This document shows positions 11,932 to 23,304 of a stretch of 64,000 nt of DNA, piece after piece (positions within the stretch are counted from its first letter, which is position 1; every line of letters starts with the position of its first letter). The stretch is taken from positions 682,001 to 746,000 of the forward strand of contig WTXG01000008.1 in the NCBI GenBank assembly GCA_022496185.1, in the 5' to 3' direction. The DNA is from Multifurca ochricompacta (taxonomy: Eukaryota; Basidiomycota; Agaricomycetes; Russulales; Russulaceae). The translations under genes were made by a program, and so were the position numbers. Under the pieces are notes generated by a model. The model worked only from the letters and a program-made list of their open reading frames with translations. It was not told the origin of the DNA and ran no database searches.

Positions 11932-13083
11932 TTACATTGTAGGCGGCGGATATTCTGGTAGGCCCGTCACGGCGGCATTGCATGACTCCCGCACGCGGCG
12001 CTTGCTGGCAACGTCGCCCGAGTGGCGATAGCCAGTAGCCACCTCTGACATCTGCAGGGCGGCTGCCGCAATAGTGTCTACAATGGTGCAGGTATCAATA
12101 TAACATCCTCATGATCACCAAACAAAAAAAAGACAAATCATATACCGATGTTCGAGTCAGCCTCCTTGATCAACTGTAAACCAGAGAACGATTAGTCAAG
12201 GGGAGAAGACGGAATACGGGGGCTAAACCCGGGGGGGGGGGGCGTACCGCGTTCAACCGATCTATTTCCTGCACCTGTGGCGTTGGGTACCCTCCACCAT
12301 ATGCCCCATACGCCCCTGCACCACTGAAAAAGCCACCCCCAGAGCCAGCGGCAGGAGCGCCGACGGTGCCACCAAGAGCGCGCACCTGCGATTCGGCAGC
12401 ACGCTTGCGTGTCTCCCAGGCCGCCTTGAGCGCCTCGAACGTGTTTTGCACCTGCTTCCACGTTGGCGGGTCCCACGCCTCAAGCTCTGCTTTGTGCGAG
12501 CGTATATATGCACGCGGGTGTTGTATTCCTGGTGGGGGCGAGCCCACACCGCCACTGTTCGTTACGGGTACTGATGGCCTCTGCCCGAGGTTAGAATACG
12601 GGTCGAATTGGCTTAGTAATTGTTGCTGCTGAGATGGATAGCCATAGTTGGTCTGCTCAGGCTGCTGATAGCTGTAGCTAGCTTGCTGCATTGGGTAACC
12701 GTATATTGTGTCTGAATCGGGGGTTGTGAGTAGCCAACCGGGAGGTTATTCACTTGTCCGACAAGCTGCTGGCCATAAGAGTTAGGTGGCTGGAAAGTGG
12801 TCGGTGAGTAAGATGCCTGAAACTGTGGTTGTTGGTACTGCGGCTGTTGCGGCTGCTGTGTCCACTGAGGTTGTTGGGAGTACTGTTGGGCGTAACCTGT
12901 AGGATTTGCGCCTATGAACCCAGAAGATAATTGGTACGGAGGTTGCTGCGGTTGTGACCATGTAGCGCCGGAGTATTGTGGGGTCGAGGGTCCCGGAGAC
13001 GAAGATACAGTATTGATATTTGGAAAGCGAGAGGCGACGTTTGCACTGTGATCGATGAAAGGATTGTTTGAGAGCTCTGCCAT
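11932..13083 (-). CDS. Gln/Pro-rich protein with N-terminal NPF motif, unknown function
   Basis: The start at 13083 gives MAELSNNPFIDHSANVASRF. NPF is the peptide bound by EH domains of endocytic proteins, so a role in endocytosis or vesicle traffic is possible (inference). Residues about 25-200 are very rich in Gln, Pro, Tyr and Ser, likely disordered. A short ordered-looking segment follows: HPRAYIRSHKAELEAWDPPT, then WKQVQNTFEALKAAWETRKR (about 12400-12510), which looks alpha-helical. A Gly-rich linker and EIDRLN follow. Two introns then lead to QLIKEADSNI and a last exon encoding ALQMSEVATGYRHSGDVASK and ending PEYPPPTM at TAA 11934-11932. The helical core plus Q-rich head resembles uncharacterised conserved fungal proteins. 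I cannot name a domain. Confidence 0.7.
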
Positions 13084-13158
13084 GGATGAAGGGGGTGTGT
13101 ATGAGTTATGAGGATGTTATGGGGGTTGATGACAAAAAGGTATTCGAATTGACGGACC

Positions 13159-13203
13159 GGGTTTGGGTTTGGGTTTAGGTTTGGGTTTGGGGTTTGGGTT
13201 TGG
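13159..13203. repeat. Telomere-like GGGTTT array
   Basis: About seven copies of GGGTTT, with one GGGTTTA and one GGGGTTT variant, in a 45-base array. It lies between the divergently transcribed Q-rich and DUF4112 genes. A TCATTC/ACTCAC-rich pyrimidine stretch follows to about 13270. It may be a G-quadruplex former or a decayed interstitial telomere-like repeat. Confidence 0.85.
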
Positions 13204-13527
13204 CTATTATTTTACTACTCACACTCACTCACACTTACTTACACTCATCCTCATTCTCATTCTCATTCTCTTACCATCCTATACCATTCTAAGGTACATA
13301 TGTACGTACGGGAAGTGTAATATAGTATGGTCATGGCGGTCATATGTTTTCATATTCCATGACCCGCGGTCTTCCCGTGACGCAACGTGCACCACACCGC
13401 CCTAGGTCACTATAAACGGGTAAGAGTACATACACAAGTATCAGTTTTGCGAATATTATATGTTTATGTTGGACACTTTTAACCACCTACTTCCATCACA
13501 CTTTTCTCTTTCTGTACCATCTATACC

Positions 13528-14550
13528 ATGTCAAGCGCCATCACTAAGACCGGAATTAAACTTTTCGCTCGTCACCTCGAACAATACACTCCAGCCGACC
13601 CTCTTTACGAGGAGTACGTCGACAAGCGTGGGCGGACCAAGCGCCGTAAGGTTCGCCTACCTGCCTCACTCTGCTCCTCTTTCCCCCCAATCGCACTGCA
13701 TATCGTTAGCATTAATGACATTGATCCATTCACCACACGCAGCGCGAGCTTCCCCTAGGCCTATCGGATAGAGACGCCGCTATTCTGCGCTCGGTGAAAC
13801 GTCGCGCGCATTACCTCGATAAGGGATTCAAACTGTGCGGTATCCGCTTTGGCTGGACGTTCATCATTGGTGCGCACCTGTTCCTCTTCTTCATGTTCAA
13901 CCCCTTTCTCGCGCTGATTTTCATCTGCTCTTGCAGGCATCATTCCTGGTGTGGGCGATGCAGCAGACGTCACGCTCGGCTATTTACTCGTTGTGCGCAA
14001 GGCCCGCACAGCAGAGTACGTTCTTCGATCGCCGCCCTATCCTTCACATTGCATCTCATTATGAATTCTTTCTTTCTTTCTTTTTTCTTTTTTTTTCCCT
14101 CTCCACCCCGGTCTGTGCAGCATCCCCCGGTGGCTCACCCAGCGCATGATTCTCAACTTGGCCATTGCGACCTCAGTCGGTCTCATCCCTCTCCTTGGTG
14201 ACATTCTTCTCGCTGCCTTTCGTGCCAACTCGCGCAATGCCGCACTCCTCGAGGAGTTTCTCCGTCTGCGTGGCGAGGGCCCCATGAGGACCGCAGAAAC
14301 CAGTGCTTCGGCGAATAAGGGAATCACTCTCCGCGATGGGCATGACAAGCCGCTGGCCATACACGAGGCAGGACAAGACGCCGACGACAATGCATTAGCG
14401 CCACCGGAGAGAAAGCGTTCATGGTCGTCACAGCCGGGTGCAAGCAGTTCCTCTGATGCAGATGACAAGGGGAAGAACACGAATACGCATTCAGGCAGCT
14501 CGGAAGTCATTCGGCATCGCGATAGCCGTTTTGTAGAGGATATCAGTTAG
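13528..14550 (+). CDS. DUF4112 family membrane protein
   Basis: The start at ATG 13528 gives MSSAITKTGIKLFARHLEQY. Three introns (about 13651-13743, 13880-13936, 14015-14120) are removed. The joined core reads RELPLGLSDRDAAILRSVKR, then YLDKGFKLCGIRFGWTFIIG, joined to IIPGVGDAADVTLGYLLVVR, then IPRWLTQRMILNLAIATSVG and LIPLLGDILLAAFRANSRN. The repeated pattern G-x-IPGVGD and G-LIPLLGD, each within a hydrophobic segment, is the DUF4112 signature. The tail after about 14290 is polar and acidic, likely disordered. The biochemical role of the family is not known. Start and stop are both well supported. Confidence 0.88.
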
Positions 14551-14894
14551 TGGTGATAGCGTTTGGCGCCAAAGACGAGTGGACCTATGTAATTTGGATG
14601 ACGCACGATGGTGATGTATACCCTATACCCTGTATGCAAATGTGTCTTTTTATGGGTGGGTAATTCAAAGCAGTGAACTCGGTTGTGAATACAAACGATA
14701 TCGACGCTTACATTCGCAAGCTAGCGTACGCAGGTAATATGCAGGGCGCATGCGCCCCGCCGAACGTATGCACCGGGCACTCATGCGCCGCCTGCAGCAT
14801 TGAAGTACGCGCACTAGGCGCTGTCAAGAGGCACAAAGTAAGAATATAATATGGATAAATGGGCAAAGGTAATGGGTAAATTGAGGCTGCGCGG
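14551..14894. other. Intergenic region between convergent genes
   Basis: This separates the stop of the DUF4112 gene from the stop of the AA14 gene, so it should hold two 3' ends. Nothing else is recognisable. Confidence 0.5.
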
Positions 14895-16535
14895 TCAAAA
14901 GTTGCGCTTGCCAATCATGCGGCGATGCTGGCCCCAGGCACGGCGCTCGGGTTTTTCTCCATTTCGCGATGGATTGTGAAGGGTGGGCACAGTCGACGTT
15001 GGGTGAGGCCTGGAAGCACATGCGTTACGATGCGACACCAACGCAGGTAAAATGTAAAACCTACCGGTGCTTAGATGGTCCCCCACCGTGGCCCATCCGG
15101 GGTGACGGTTTCGGGTGGTGGTGGTGGTGATGGTGCGTTGGTGGAGGTCTGTGCGGCCCGGAGGAGGAGGGGCTCTCACCCCTTTGTGGGGACGTTGGTT
15201 TTGGTTTGTGCTTGTGTTTGTGCGTTGTCGACGCAAGTGGAGAAGTCGAATGCTTCGTTGGTGAGCTGTACGAGGAGTGCCCCGAGTGAACTGATGAAGT
15301 AGACGAGGGGGGTAGGAGACTGGTGGAGGAAAGGGATTGTGTATAGAAGGTTGTGTAGAACTGGTTCCAGAAGAAAGAGACGGCGAAGGGAGGGAAGACG
15401 ACGGCAAACCGCTCGAGTGGGGAGGCTGGGGAGGCACGGTAAATGACGACTGGTTACCATCGGGATAAAAAATATCATTCTGGGCGCCATCAAGGAAATG
15501 GTACAGGTCGTTATAGAGCGGAGGGGTGTACGTGCCCTCAAACATATTGTTTCCCTCCGCCTGATACCAATACAGTGGCTGTTTAGGACCGTACGTGCAG
15601 TTTGAGGGGTGCGCGGGGACATTATTATCAGGGTCTGCGCCACAACTGCGTGCAGGTAGCAAGTAAATATCACAAGGACAGTAAAATTAGACGCAGGTAC
15701 AAACCGACGCGCAACCTTAGGAGGAGGCAGTGGCGTAGTCGATTTGGCGTTAAGCATATTGCATTGGAAGCCTGTCATATACACTACTCATAGGTTAGCA
15801 GACGTGAACGTCTTTGAATCGGATAATTCGACAAACTCTGCTCGGAGCCTGAGTCCGCCTTGTGAATCCAGAACCACGCGCAAGTGCATTTTCCATTTGG
15901 ACACGCAGGCATATTGTCGGGGATTGAGAAGGATGTGTGCAATGTCCACACACACGTCTGGTTCACGCTGAACACAACAAAGTCCTCAGGTCGGACCTCA
16001 TTCACATCTGATTTGTATGCGACGGCTAGCGCGCAACCGCCGAGGTCATGAATTCCATTGGTATGAAACTGCGACAGGGGTTGGCCGGGGCACGGATAAT
16101 CCGGATTGTTGCGGTCACGAGTATCACCACCAGGAGCAGAGGGGTACGAGGAAGTCGCGCCTTTGTCACAGGATAGCTCGGTGTCGATCACGCCCCCAAC
16201 AGGCAGCTGCATGATATCGCTAGGGTGAGGAGGGGACGCAAGATGTCCGTGCTGCAGAGTATCAGAATATTTGTAAAGATGCGTCGAGCACGAACTGATA
16301 CTTACAAACCACCAATCTTTAAACGGCCGGTTCATGAGTGGGTCTTGTGGGCGGTTAGGCGAGTCCGAGACGTTGAATCCCCACATACTAGGGTGCCAGA
16401 TACCTGACAATATGGGCATCCTCGTTGAGTCAAAGAGAAATCTGCTTATAGATGAACCGCACTAATGTGAGCAGAAACTCTGCTAACCAGAGCAGCAGCT
16501 ACGATAGTTATGGTGATTAATGTGTGTGAAAGCAT
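14895..16535 (-). CDS. AA14-family lytic polysaccharide monooxygenase-like secreted protein
   Basis: Likely a copper-dependent oxygenase acting on xylan or other wall polysaccharides. The start at 16535 gives a signal peptide, [20 protein letters not shown] followed by SA, then His, so cleavage exposes an N-terminal histidine as copper-binding oxygenases require. After the first intron the protein reads [14 protein letters not shown]. Core segments match AA14: NRPFKDWWF, a GHL segment, [40 protein letters not shown], then [39 protein letters not shown] and GAQNDIF. A long Ser/Pro/Thr-rich tail follows and ends GKRNF at 14895-14897. At least four introns are visible, near 16417-16475, 16265-16305, 15783-15835 and 15655-15710. 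Activity and substrate need biochemical proof. The tail exons are less certain. Confidence 0.85.
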
Positions 16536-16577
16536 TTTGTTTTTTGTTTTTGTTTTTGTTTTTGTTTTTGTTTTTTG
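16535..16577 (-). repeat. CAAAAA repeat leader directly before the AA14 start codon
   Basis: Read on the minus strand, about seven CAAAAA/CAAAAAA units run straight into the ATG of the AA14 gene. The array therefore forms the end of the 5' leader. It is A-rich, as expected for good start-site context, but unusually regular. Confidence 0.85.
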
Positions 16578-17246
16578 CTTCCTTGGCTCAGTTATGAGCC
16601 CCTCGGGAAGTAAAAGAGTGTGGCGATTAAAGGAGAGAAGCGCACAGCACCAAGAGGTGAAGCGGGGGGAAACCTTTCAGTTGTAAGAGTAAAAGAATGG
16701 AAGTGGGGAGGGTGGGTTCGGATCGGCTCCTGTCCTGGACGTCAACTAAGTACTTACAATTACTGACCCCCTAAACTGGACACCATAACGACAAGAAGTT
16801 AATGAGCGGCGTTTGCGTCACGACGATGCCCATAACATAGCAACGCCAGGGCAAGAGTCGACGCTCACATCTTGCTTGTTCTATTCAGTGTCAGTGACAA
16901 AATTAGCCGGGGAGTGTCCAGAGCTGTTATGCGGCGTGCGGCAACGCTTGCCTCTTCCTCCTGTTCCTGGAATACATCTTTGAATGAGATTTTGCTGGGA
17001 TTCGTAGATGCAGAAATAATGGAGGATCGTCATTGAGCTATGCATACATGTATGCAACAACATGCATGTATAAAGTTAAAGTTAAAGTATACAGACATGC
17101 ATGCATATATGCATACACATATACGCACATAGCATAGCATAGCATACACTACGGGTATATCACGTGATGAACGCTCATCTATATAATCAACACACACTAC
17201 CACCACCCTGACCGCTTTCCCACGATTGGCAGTAATATAAAGATAT
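16578..17246. other. Intergenic region with AT-rich palindromic tract
   Basis: About 670 bases separate the AA14 promoter from the stop of the GH5 gene. From about 17040 to 17150 there are overlapping ATGCAT palindromes (ATGCATACATGTATGCA, ACATGCATGCATATATGCAT) and three copies of AGCAT in a row. No gene is recognisable. Confidence 0.6.
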
Positions 17247-19064
17247 TCATTGGCATAATCCTGGATATAACCGTTGAGTCGGGTCTCGTGGGATCCAGCC
17301 GCCTTCGAGACCCTTTTTGTAGCTCCATTCATCTGCACTCTCCGTCTGCAAGGTAGCTTGAGCTTAAGACACCTTTGCTACAGCCAGAGCGAAAAAGAGG
17401 ATGTACCTTCCACGTCCAGAAAATCCATCCTTGCACTATCTCCCCGATCTCCACTTGTGCTTCCCAGTATCTGCAGACATAAGTATCTTATCTTCCACAA
17501 AATGCAAATGATTCTGATAAACTCACTTCCGCATGTACGTTAGAAAATCCTTGGAAAATGTCGTCCAGTTCCCCGTAAGCCCTTCACAAGAGCCGAATGC
17601 CGTGGCACCACCTCCGATGGAGCCGTCCCATCTAGCACCGACACCTCGCCCATTAAGCCACAGTGCACAGTCAGTCGTCGCGGTTGACCATTCTCCTGTC
17701 ACTGTCCATATGTTGTTAGTCGCGAAGCTTGCCAAAGTTGGAAGTGTATTCTGGCAAGCAAATTGTATGTGCTGATCCTCAGAACGTGACAATTCTAGGG
17801 CGCTGAAGATCTGATATTCGTGCTGAAAGCAAGTCTTAGGACGGGTGAATCAAACTGAGAGACATCGGTCATACGTACGTAGTCAATCATAACTCGGCTG
17901 TTCTGCGGATAAGGCAAGAAACCTTGCCAATTCTACGCTCATAGATATGTCAAATGATAACGCGGTAGCGATTATGTCAAGAAGCACGTACGTCAATGCC
18001 CTCAAAAGCATCCCCAATGATCACGACAACGTTGTCACCCGCCGCTTGTCTCACGACTTCATACCCATTCTCCCAATATGCCCGCACAGCGGAATCCCAC
18101 GCAGGTCCCAGAAACCCAGCGACCTCGTTCAACAGCTCAATTGCATCCACCTTAGGGCCCAGTTCGGACGCGAGCACCTGAATAATAGCGAGCGTGGCAT
18201 TCACGTTCGTCGAATTCAGTGCCCACTGCGGCGAGTTTGTGCGCTGCCCGGAGTTGTCGTACCCATTCTGCGAGCCGGGTGCACCATGGAGATCAATGAT
18301 GGTATGCAAGCCATGCTGCAGCGCCCAGCCCACCGCGCGCTGGATGTAGGGCCACGCCCCAGGAATGTAGGGTAAAACCGAAATATTCGTTGGTACGGAC
18401 CAGTAACCGACAGGGATACTGAACTCATTGGGGGTAAAACATCATGAGGATGAAATAGGTGAGCAGCGTCACTATTGCGCGCGACGAAGAGAAATCGACT
18501 CACCGAACGTGTGTAAGTCCTGCGGCGGCAATCGCAACAAAATCATCCTCTGTAATCCAAGTATCCCAATGCTGCCGAAGTATGCCAAGCGCAGTCTGAT
18601 AGTCCTGCATCTGGCCGAAGGTGAATTCATCAATAATTGCATTGTTGTTCGTATTGATAAAGATGCTTGGCGTTATCCATGGCTGCATTGGCGCCTCTAG
18701 TGAGAGCTGCACCAGACTGGGACAGTGCGGCTGATGCATACCTCAAGTACGAACCAACCTCCACTGACAACAAGTGGACATATTAGGAGTGAACAGTCAG
18801 TAAGGCGTCGTGTGGAGCGTACAGGTTGACACCACGAATTGGGTTGCTACCGTAGGCAAACGGGACGAGTGGTGTTGGTGTGGGAGACGGAGACGCCGAA
18901 ATACTGACAGAGACTGAGGAAGGGTCATTCGAACTTTGAGAATTCACAGAGGGTGTGACCGAGGTGGGTCGTGGATGTGCGGACGGCAACACGAGTCTAC
19001 ACTGCTGGGCAGCGAGCGCCGGCGTTACACTTAAGCCAAGCAACAGAGCGAAACACCACCGCAT
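17247..19064 (-). CDS. Glycoside hydrolase family 5 exo-beta-1,3-glucanase (Exg type)
   Basis: Secreted glucan hydrolase active on the beta-1,3-glucan of the fungal wall. The start at 19064 gives a signal peptide, MRWCFALLLGLSVTPALA, then a Ser/Thr/Pro-rich stretch (about residues 30-65). The catalytic domain starts with NPIRGVNL, spliced to GGWFVLE and PWITPSIF. It goes on with TWITEDDFVAIAAAGLTHVR, HTIIDLHGAPGSQNGYDNSG, the acid/base loop AIELLNEVAGFLGPAWDSAV (Glu of NE) and the nucleophile loop WTVTGEWSTATTDCALWLNG (Glu of GEW). The last exons give YWEAQVEIGEIVQGWIFWTW and SYKKGLEGGWIPRDPTQRLY, stop at 17247-17249. All landmarks of the Exg group are present. It lies next to the AA14 gene on the same strand. 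Confidence 0.93.
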
Positions 19065-19751
19065 ACAGCTTATCAAGGTACGATGGGTGGATGATGGGGG
19101 GAGGGGGGGGTGGGTTAAAGGGATAGTGGAACAAATTACGAAGTAGAGGCGAGGGCTGGAGCTGGAGCATTATCACCGCCAGCACGCCTTTGGTAACATG
19201 CGGTTTCTCTACACGTGTTGGCAGAAGAACCACCTTTTCAAGCACAAGTACCCTTAATGCCGAGCCGACAGGAAACAAAAATGGTTTCGCTTGTGTTGAC
19301 TGTTGGTGATTTTGACGAAGGGGGACTGCTCAACTGGATCGTGATTATGATTACAGACAGTTTGCTCCCGTTGCGCTAGCTCTAGATCAATTTCAATTGC
19401 TATTGCGATCTTGCAAGTCGGTCACATCGGAAATGGCGGCCCGGGATCATTTGGCGTTGTTTGCGCGCAGACGTAATATTCTTTTACCTTGCCGACACAG
19501 CTAGCTTGAGGTTGTTGTCCGATGGTCCTCCTTAGAATCTACGATATATAGTACAGCATACTTTATTTGTAACTTGTAACAATGATGAAAACCATAACCA
19601 CATGCAAAAGATACGGCAACACATGTAACGACCAGATGCCAAGGCGGACGGAGATGGGGTGCGCCATTGCAGGTGATACGGGCATATATGTTCAACATTA
19701 AGTAAAACTCACGTACCTCGAATGCTAATGATCAATGATACCACGGCGCAT
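19065..19751. other. Intergenic region
   Basis: About 690 bases lie between the GH5 start and the stop of the next minus-strand gene. A G-rich run (GGGGGGAGGGGGGGGTGGG near 19096-19115) stands out in the GH5 promoter. No gene is recognisable. Confidence 0.5.
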
Positions 19752-22090
19752 CTAAAATCCCATGCGACCCTTTGTCATGCGCCGCATTCCGCGGCGCAGC
19801 TCGCGGCCTTGGCGCCGCTGCCGTTCGCGCATCTTCTGAACAATTCCGCGCTCATGGTGCTTCTTGTATACAGTGGCGACCTCCGCACTGATTGCGTTCT
19901 TCAACGCGCGAGCCTGAGATCGCGCCTGTGCGACGTGACCGCGCGCACGTTCGCCAAGTGAGGAAACCATCCGTTCGCCCTTCTCGCGGAGCGCGCGGGC
20001 TTTCTGTTGAGCGTGTTGGTTACGACGACGTAATTTATCACGGAGTCCCTCGGTGATGCGCACTGCGGAAGCGGCCTGTGCGCTGAGGGCCCGTAGAAGG
20101 TCGTCAAGTGCATCCACCAATTCCTTCATGTCGGCACGAAGCACGCCAGCAAGTGTCCTCACATTGAACATCTCAGCGAGGGAGCTTGCGAGACGTGTGC
20201 TTAGCGAATACATTGCCTCCGTCTTGGATCTCGTGGCGAGAGAGGATGCCGTTTCGATAGGTGGCGGCATTGTCGATTCAACAGCCTGCTGGAAAACGGC
20301 GAGTGCCTTCGAGCGAATGGATACCTCGGACATGGATGATGAGGACTGCTGAGGGACAACAAGGCTTTGCGAGGTGGAAGCAATAGCCCGCTGATGAGCT
20401 TGTCGTTACGTAGGCTAGGCTCTTCGGCGCCGAGAAATGAGCCACGCCGGCTCGTGGGGATCGTGGATAGGCTAGAAGGGGTCGTACTGACAACGGCAAC
20501 AGAGATATCTTTCACAGAAGATATGGAAATATCCGAGGACATCGATGTCACAAAAGGTGTGGCCATATGTTCCGACAGATTTACCGCGGGCTTGATGATG
20601 GACGTCAACTCGACTTTCACCGAGAACGTCCCCGCAGGGGCAGGTAACGGTGAACAACGGCTGACAATATAACCGAGTACGATAGAAAGTATGGCCACAC
20701 TGCGTGAGCGTCAGACATGTCGAGTATTGGTGGCGTCAAGAACTTACATGGTCACGGCAGGGGTAGTCGCAACTTGGTTCTTGATGCCCCGGAAAATCTT
20801 CCGACGAAGCGGTTGAAGGGTTTCGAATGCTTGAGCGACCTGTAGAGCCTCCATGCAGTCAACCTCCTCTGCAGCAAGAATGCAAGCCGCGTTCGGGAAA
20901 AGGTGTTGCTTCTTGGGAATGTTGAGGATCCCCCACTGTTGCTCGTACACCTGACGCTCGTCCTCGTCGACATCATCTGTATCAAGCTCATCGGACGTAG
21001 AAGCAATAACGGGCAGGAACAATGTGTGAGGGGGCAAGGAGGAGAGATACGTGGGCAGGAAGACGATGGCCAACGACTGCTTATCCAGGACCGGTTCCGT
21101 GTTCGACTGAGGAAGCTGAATATCAACGATAAGCGAGCAAGGAAAGGCTATACGTACTATGGATTGTGCTTCCGTGTTGTCAATTACAGACACCGCGCGC
21201 CCTAAAGAGAGACGATGAAGATTGCCCTTTGGATGGAACCAATAAGTAGATATCCTGCTGCACTGCGGATGACGCTCCGAGACAGTGAGATCAGAGAGGG
21301 TACTCCATTTCTCCAGTAAGCTTTCAACAATGAACCACTTGCGTTTCGGTGGGGTACCGTATAAATATATCTCGAAGTCAACGGGAGGTAGATTGAGTAA
21401 ACAGGAGGGCAGCGAAGGGGAAACGTCCGAAGGTTCTTCGTCATCCGAGAGTTCTGACAATAGAGGGGCGCCTAAAGTAGTAGGCGACGGACACAACACC
21501 TCATGGGGACGTATCAATTCATCTTTCGAACTTGATAAAGGATCAGGAAATGACAGCCTCAAATCGCGTGCTCGGCTTGCGGGGTGGTTGGTCGTGCCGC
21601 TTGCACTCAGAGAGCTGGCGCGAGATGTGCTTAGAGTGCTGACCATGCTCTGGTTGAGAGCATCCTCGACGCGTCGCTCTTCGGCGGAGTAGCCATCGGC
21701 ATAGGTGAAGGATGATTGACCCAACGGGGAAGGGCCAAGGGAGAACTCGGTCGGTTCCTCAAGTGCTTCATCATCGGTAGTTTCTACTAAACCTTCCCAA
21801 ACATCAACGTCTCCGTCTCGGGAGCTCGAATGGCTGCTGAAGGATCGACGGGATAATGGACGGTCTTCCGTTTCGTCGTGGTCGCTCTCTGGGATACCAA
21901 TTGAGCCGGTGTCCTCAGATGCAGAAATATCGAGCCAATCCGAGTCAGAAATACTATCTACCTCGGAGAGGCTACTGTCATGGACATCAGTGGGAGTCAG
22001 TGAAGGTGGTGGTTTAACCATCAATATAGTTGTGTTGAAAGGGGGCTGGTTTCGCATGCGCATGCCCTTACTTATGTACGAAGGCGGCAT
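19752..22090 (-). CDS. Large protein with one internal membrane segment and basic coiled-coil tail, unknown function
   Basis: I do not recognise this protein. The start at 22090 opens a 448-codon exon. Its first part (about residues 25-215) is acidic and Ser-rich (SDSDWLDISASEDTGS), likely disordered. Then comes a folded-looking part: VDFEIYLYGTPPKRKWFIVE, VIDNTEAQSIVRIAFPCSLI, and ALQVAQAFETLQPLRRKIFR. An intron at about 20700-20755 links AVTI to VAILSIVLGYIVS, giving one membrane segment. A Ser/Thr-rich stretch follows. After a second short intron (about 20360-20410) the tail reads SMSEVSIRSKALAVFQQAVE and then a long, strongly basic, alpha-helical region (about 19760-20140) with RDKLRRRNQHAQQKARALRE, ending at 19752. 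It could be a single-pass ER or nuclear-envelope protein (inference). Confidence 0.72.
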
Positions 22091-23304
22091 CGATGGGTGG
22101 CCACGAATGACTCCTTTTGTAACCCTACTAAGCGCACTTATCTATCTCCTCATCATCACCTCACCGGTCCTTTTACTATTTCAAGCTCACTACCCGTTTC
22201 TACTTGATCCTGAATAAGTCTAACTAATCAATTAGAGCGAGTACTTTGCTTTCAACTTCCGTCGTCATGTCATATTCTTTCTCCATCTCCATCCTTATGA
22301 GTTCGAATTCTGCAGGTTCCTTTTCCTAGGGCTGCCCTGCCGTCAACATCGTGTTCGCCTGCCCTGTTTCCACGTAGACTTGTTGTGAATTCCATGCTTT
22401 AGGGTCCTCCGATTGTATCTGTATCTGCCATCAGACATTCGATACCATACATTCCCGCATGATCTTTCTCCTCGGAACTCCAGCGACTTTTGACCAGGGT
22501 AACAAATCTCGGTTACATTTGCATTTTGGAAGGCGTGGGCTCAGTAAGGCATCCACTCTTCCAACCAAATTAAAATTCTTCCAGCTGCAACTGTATGTAA
22601 ATTGTTTAATTGTAACAGTCTTATAATACATGAGTCCAGCAAATACATACCCATCCGCCTGGCCAGCAGGATCTTGCAGCAAGTGACCAACGTGGTATCA
22701 CCCCCGTCTTTCCGATGGTATACGCAACGCACAGCATAATGGGACGTGGAACGATAATTATTGCTACTGATCACGAGCCCGTCATCTCATCCGGTACCCT
22801 CTGCAGTTGTGTGCCAGGAAGGCAAGTGGTGTCTTGGAGGATATATACGAAGATGGAATGGACGGTACTCACGACTGATGAAACCATTTGTGTTGCCCTA
22901 GGGTTTTCTCCCATACCCGTACATTATATATATCTCTCTTTTTCTTCTAATTGATGAATGACAATCGGCGGCTCGTGTGCCATGTGGTAAGGGGCAAGTC
23001 ATCCAACGGCCAACAGCCAGCAGGAGGCAAGCTGGCGTTAGGGGTTGTTTGGTTTGGTTGGGTTGTTTGGGCATCGAGGGAAATCCGGGCCGATCAGATC
23101 AGATCTCACCCAACTGGCAACAATTACACTTACACTCCTTCTGGTCAGCCTTTCAGCCTTTCAGTCCTCTTTGATCTCTGCCGACACGTTCTATTCCTTT
23201 CAACATCATATCACACCCTAGCCGTTTTCCATAGTTTCAAAAAGAAAGCATTTGCTTTCATATTTTACAGGAAGCCCGAGTCACACGCAGCTCTCCTACA
23301 TTCT
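22091..23304. other. Long divergent intergenic region
   Basis: About 1.2 kb between the divergently transcribed membrane-protein gene and the exportin-T gene. Several short open frames exist, but none has a domain, a spliceable extension or codon structure I trust. Two promoters should lie here. GGTCAGCCTTTCAGCCTTTCAG near 23143-23164 is a small duplicated motif. Confidence 0.5.
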
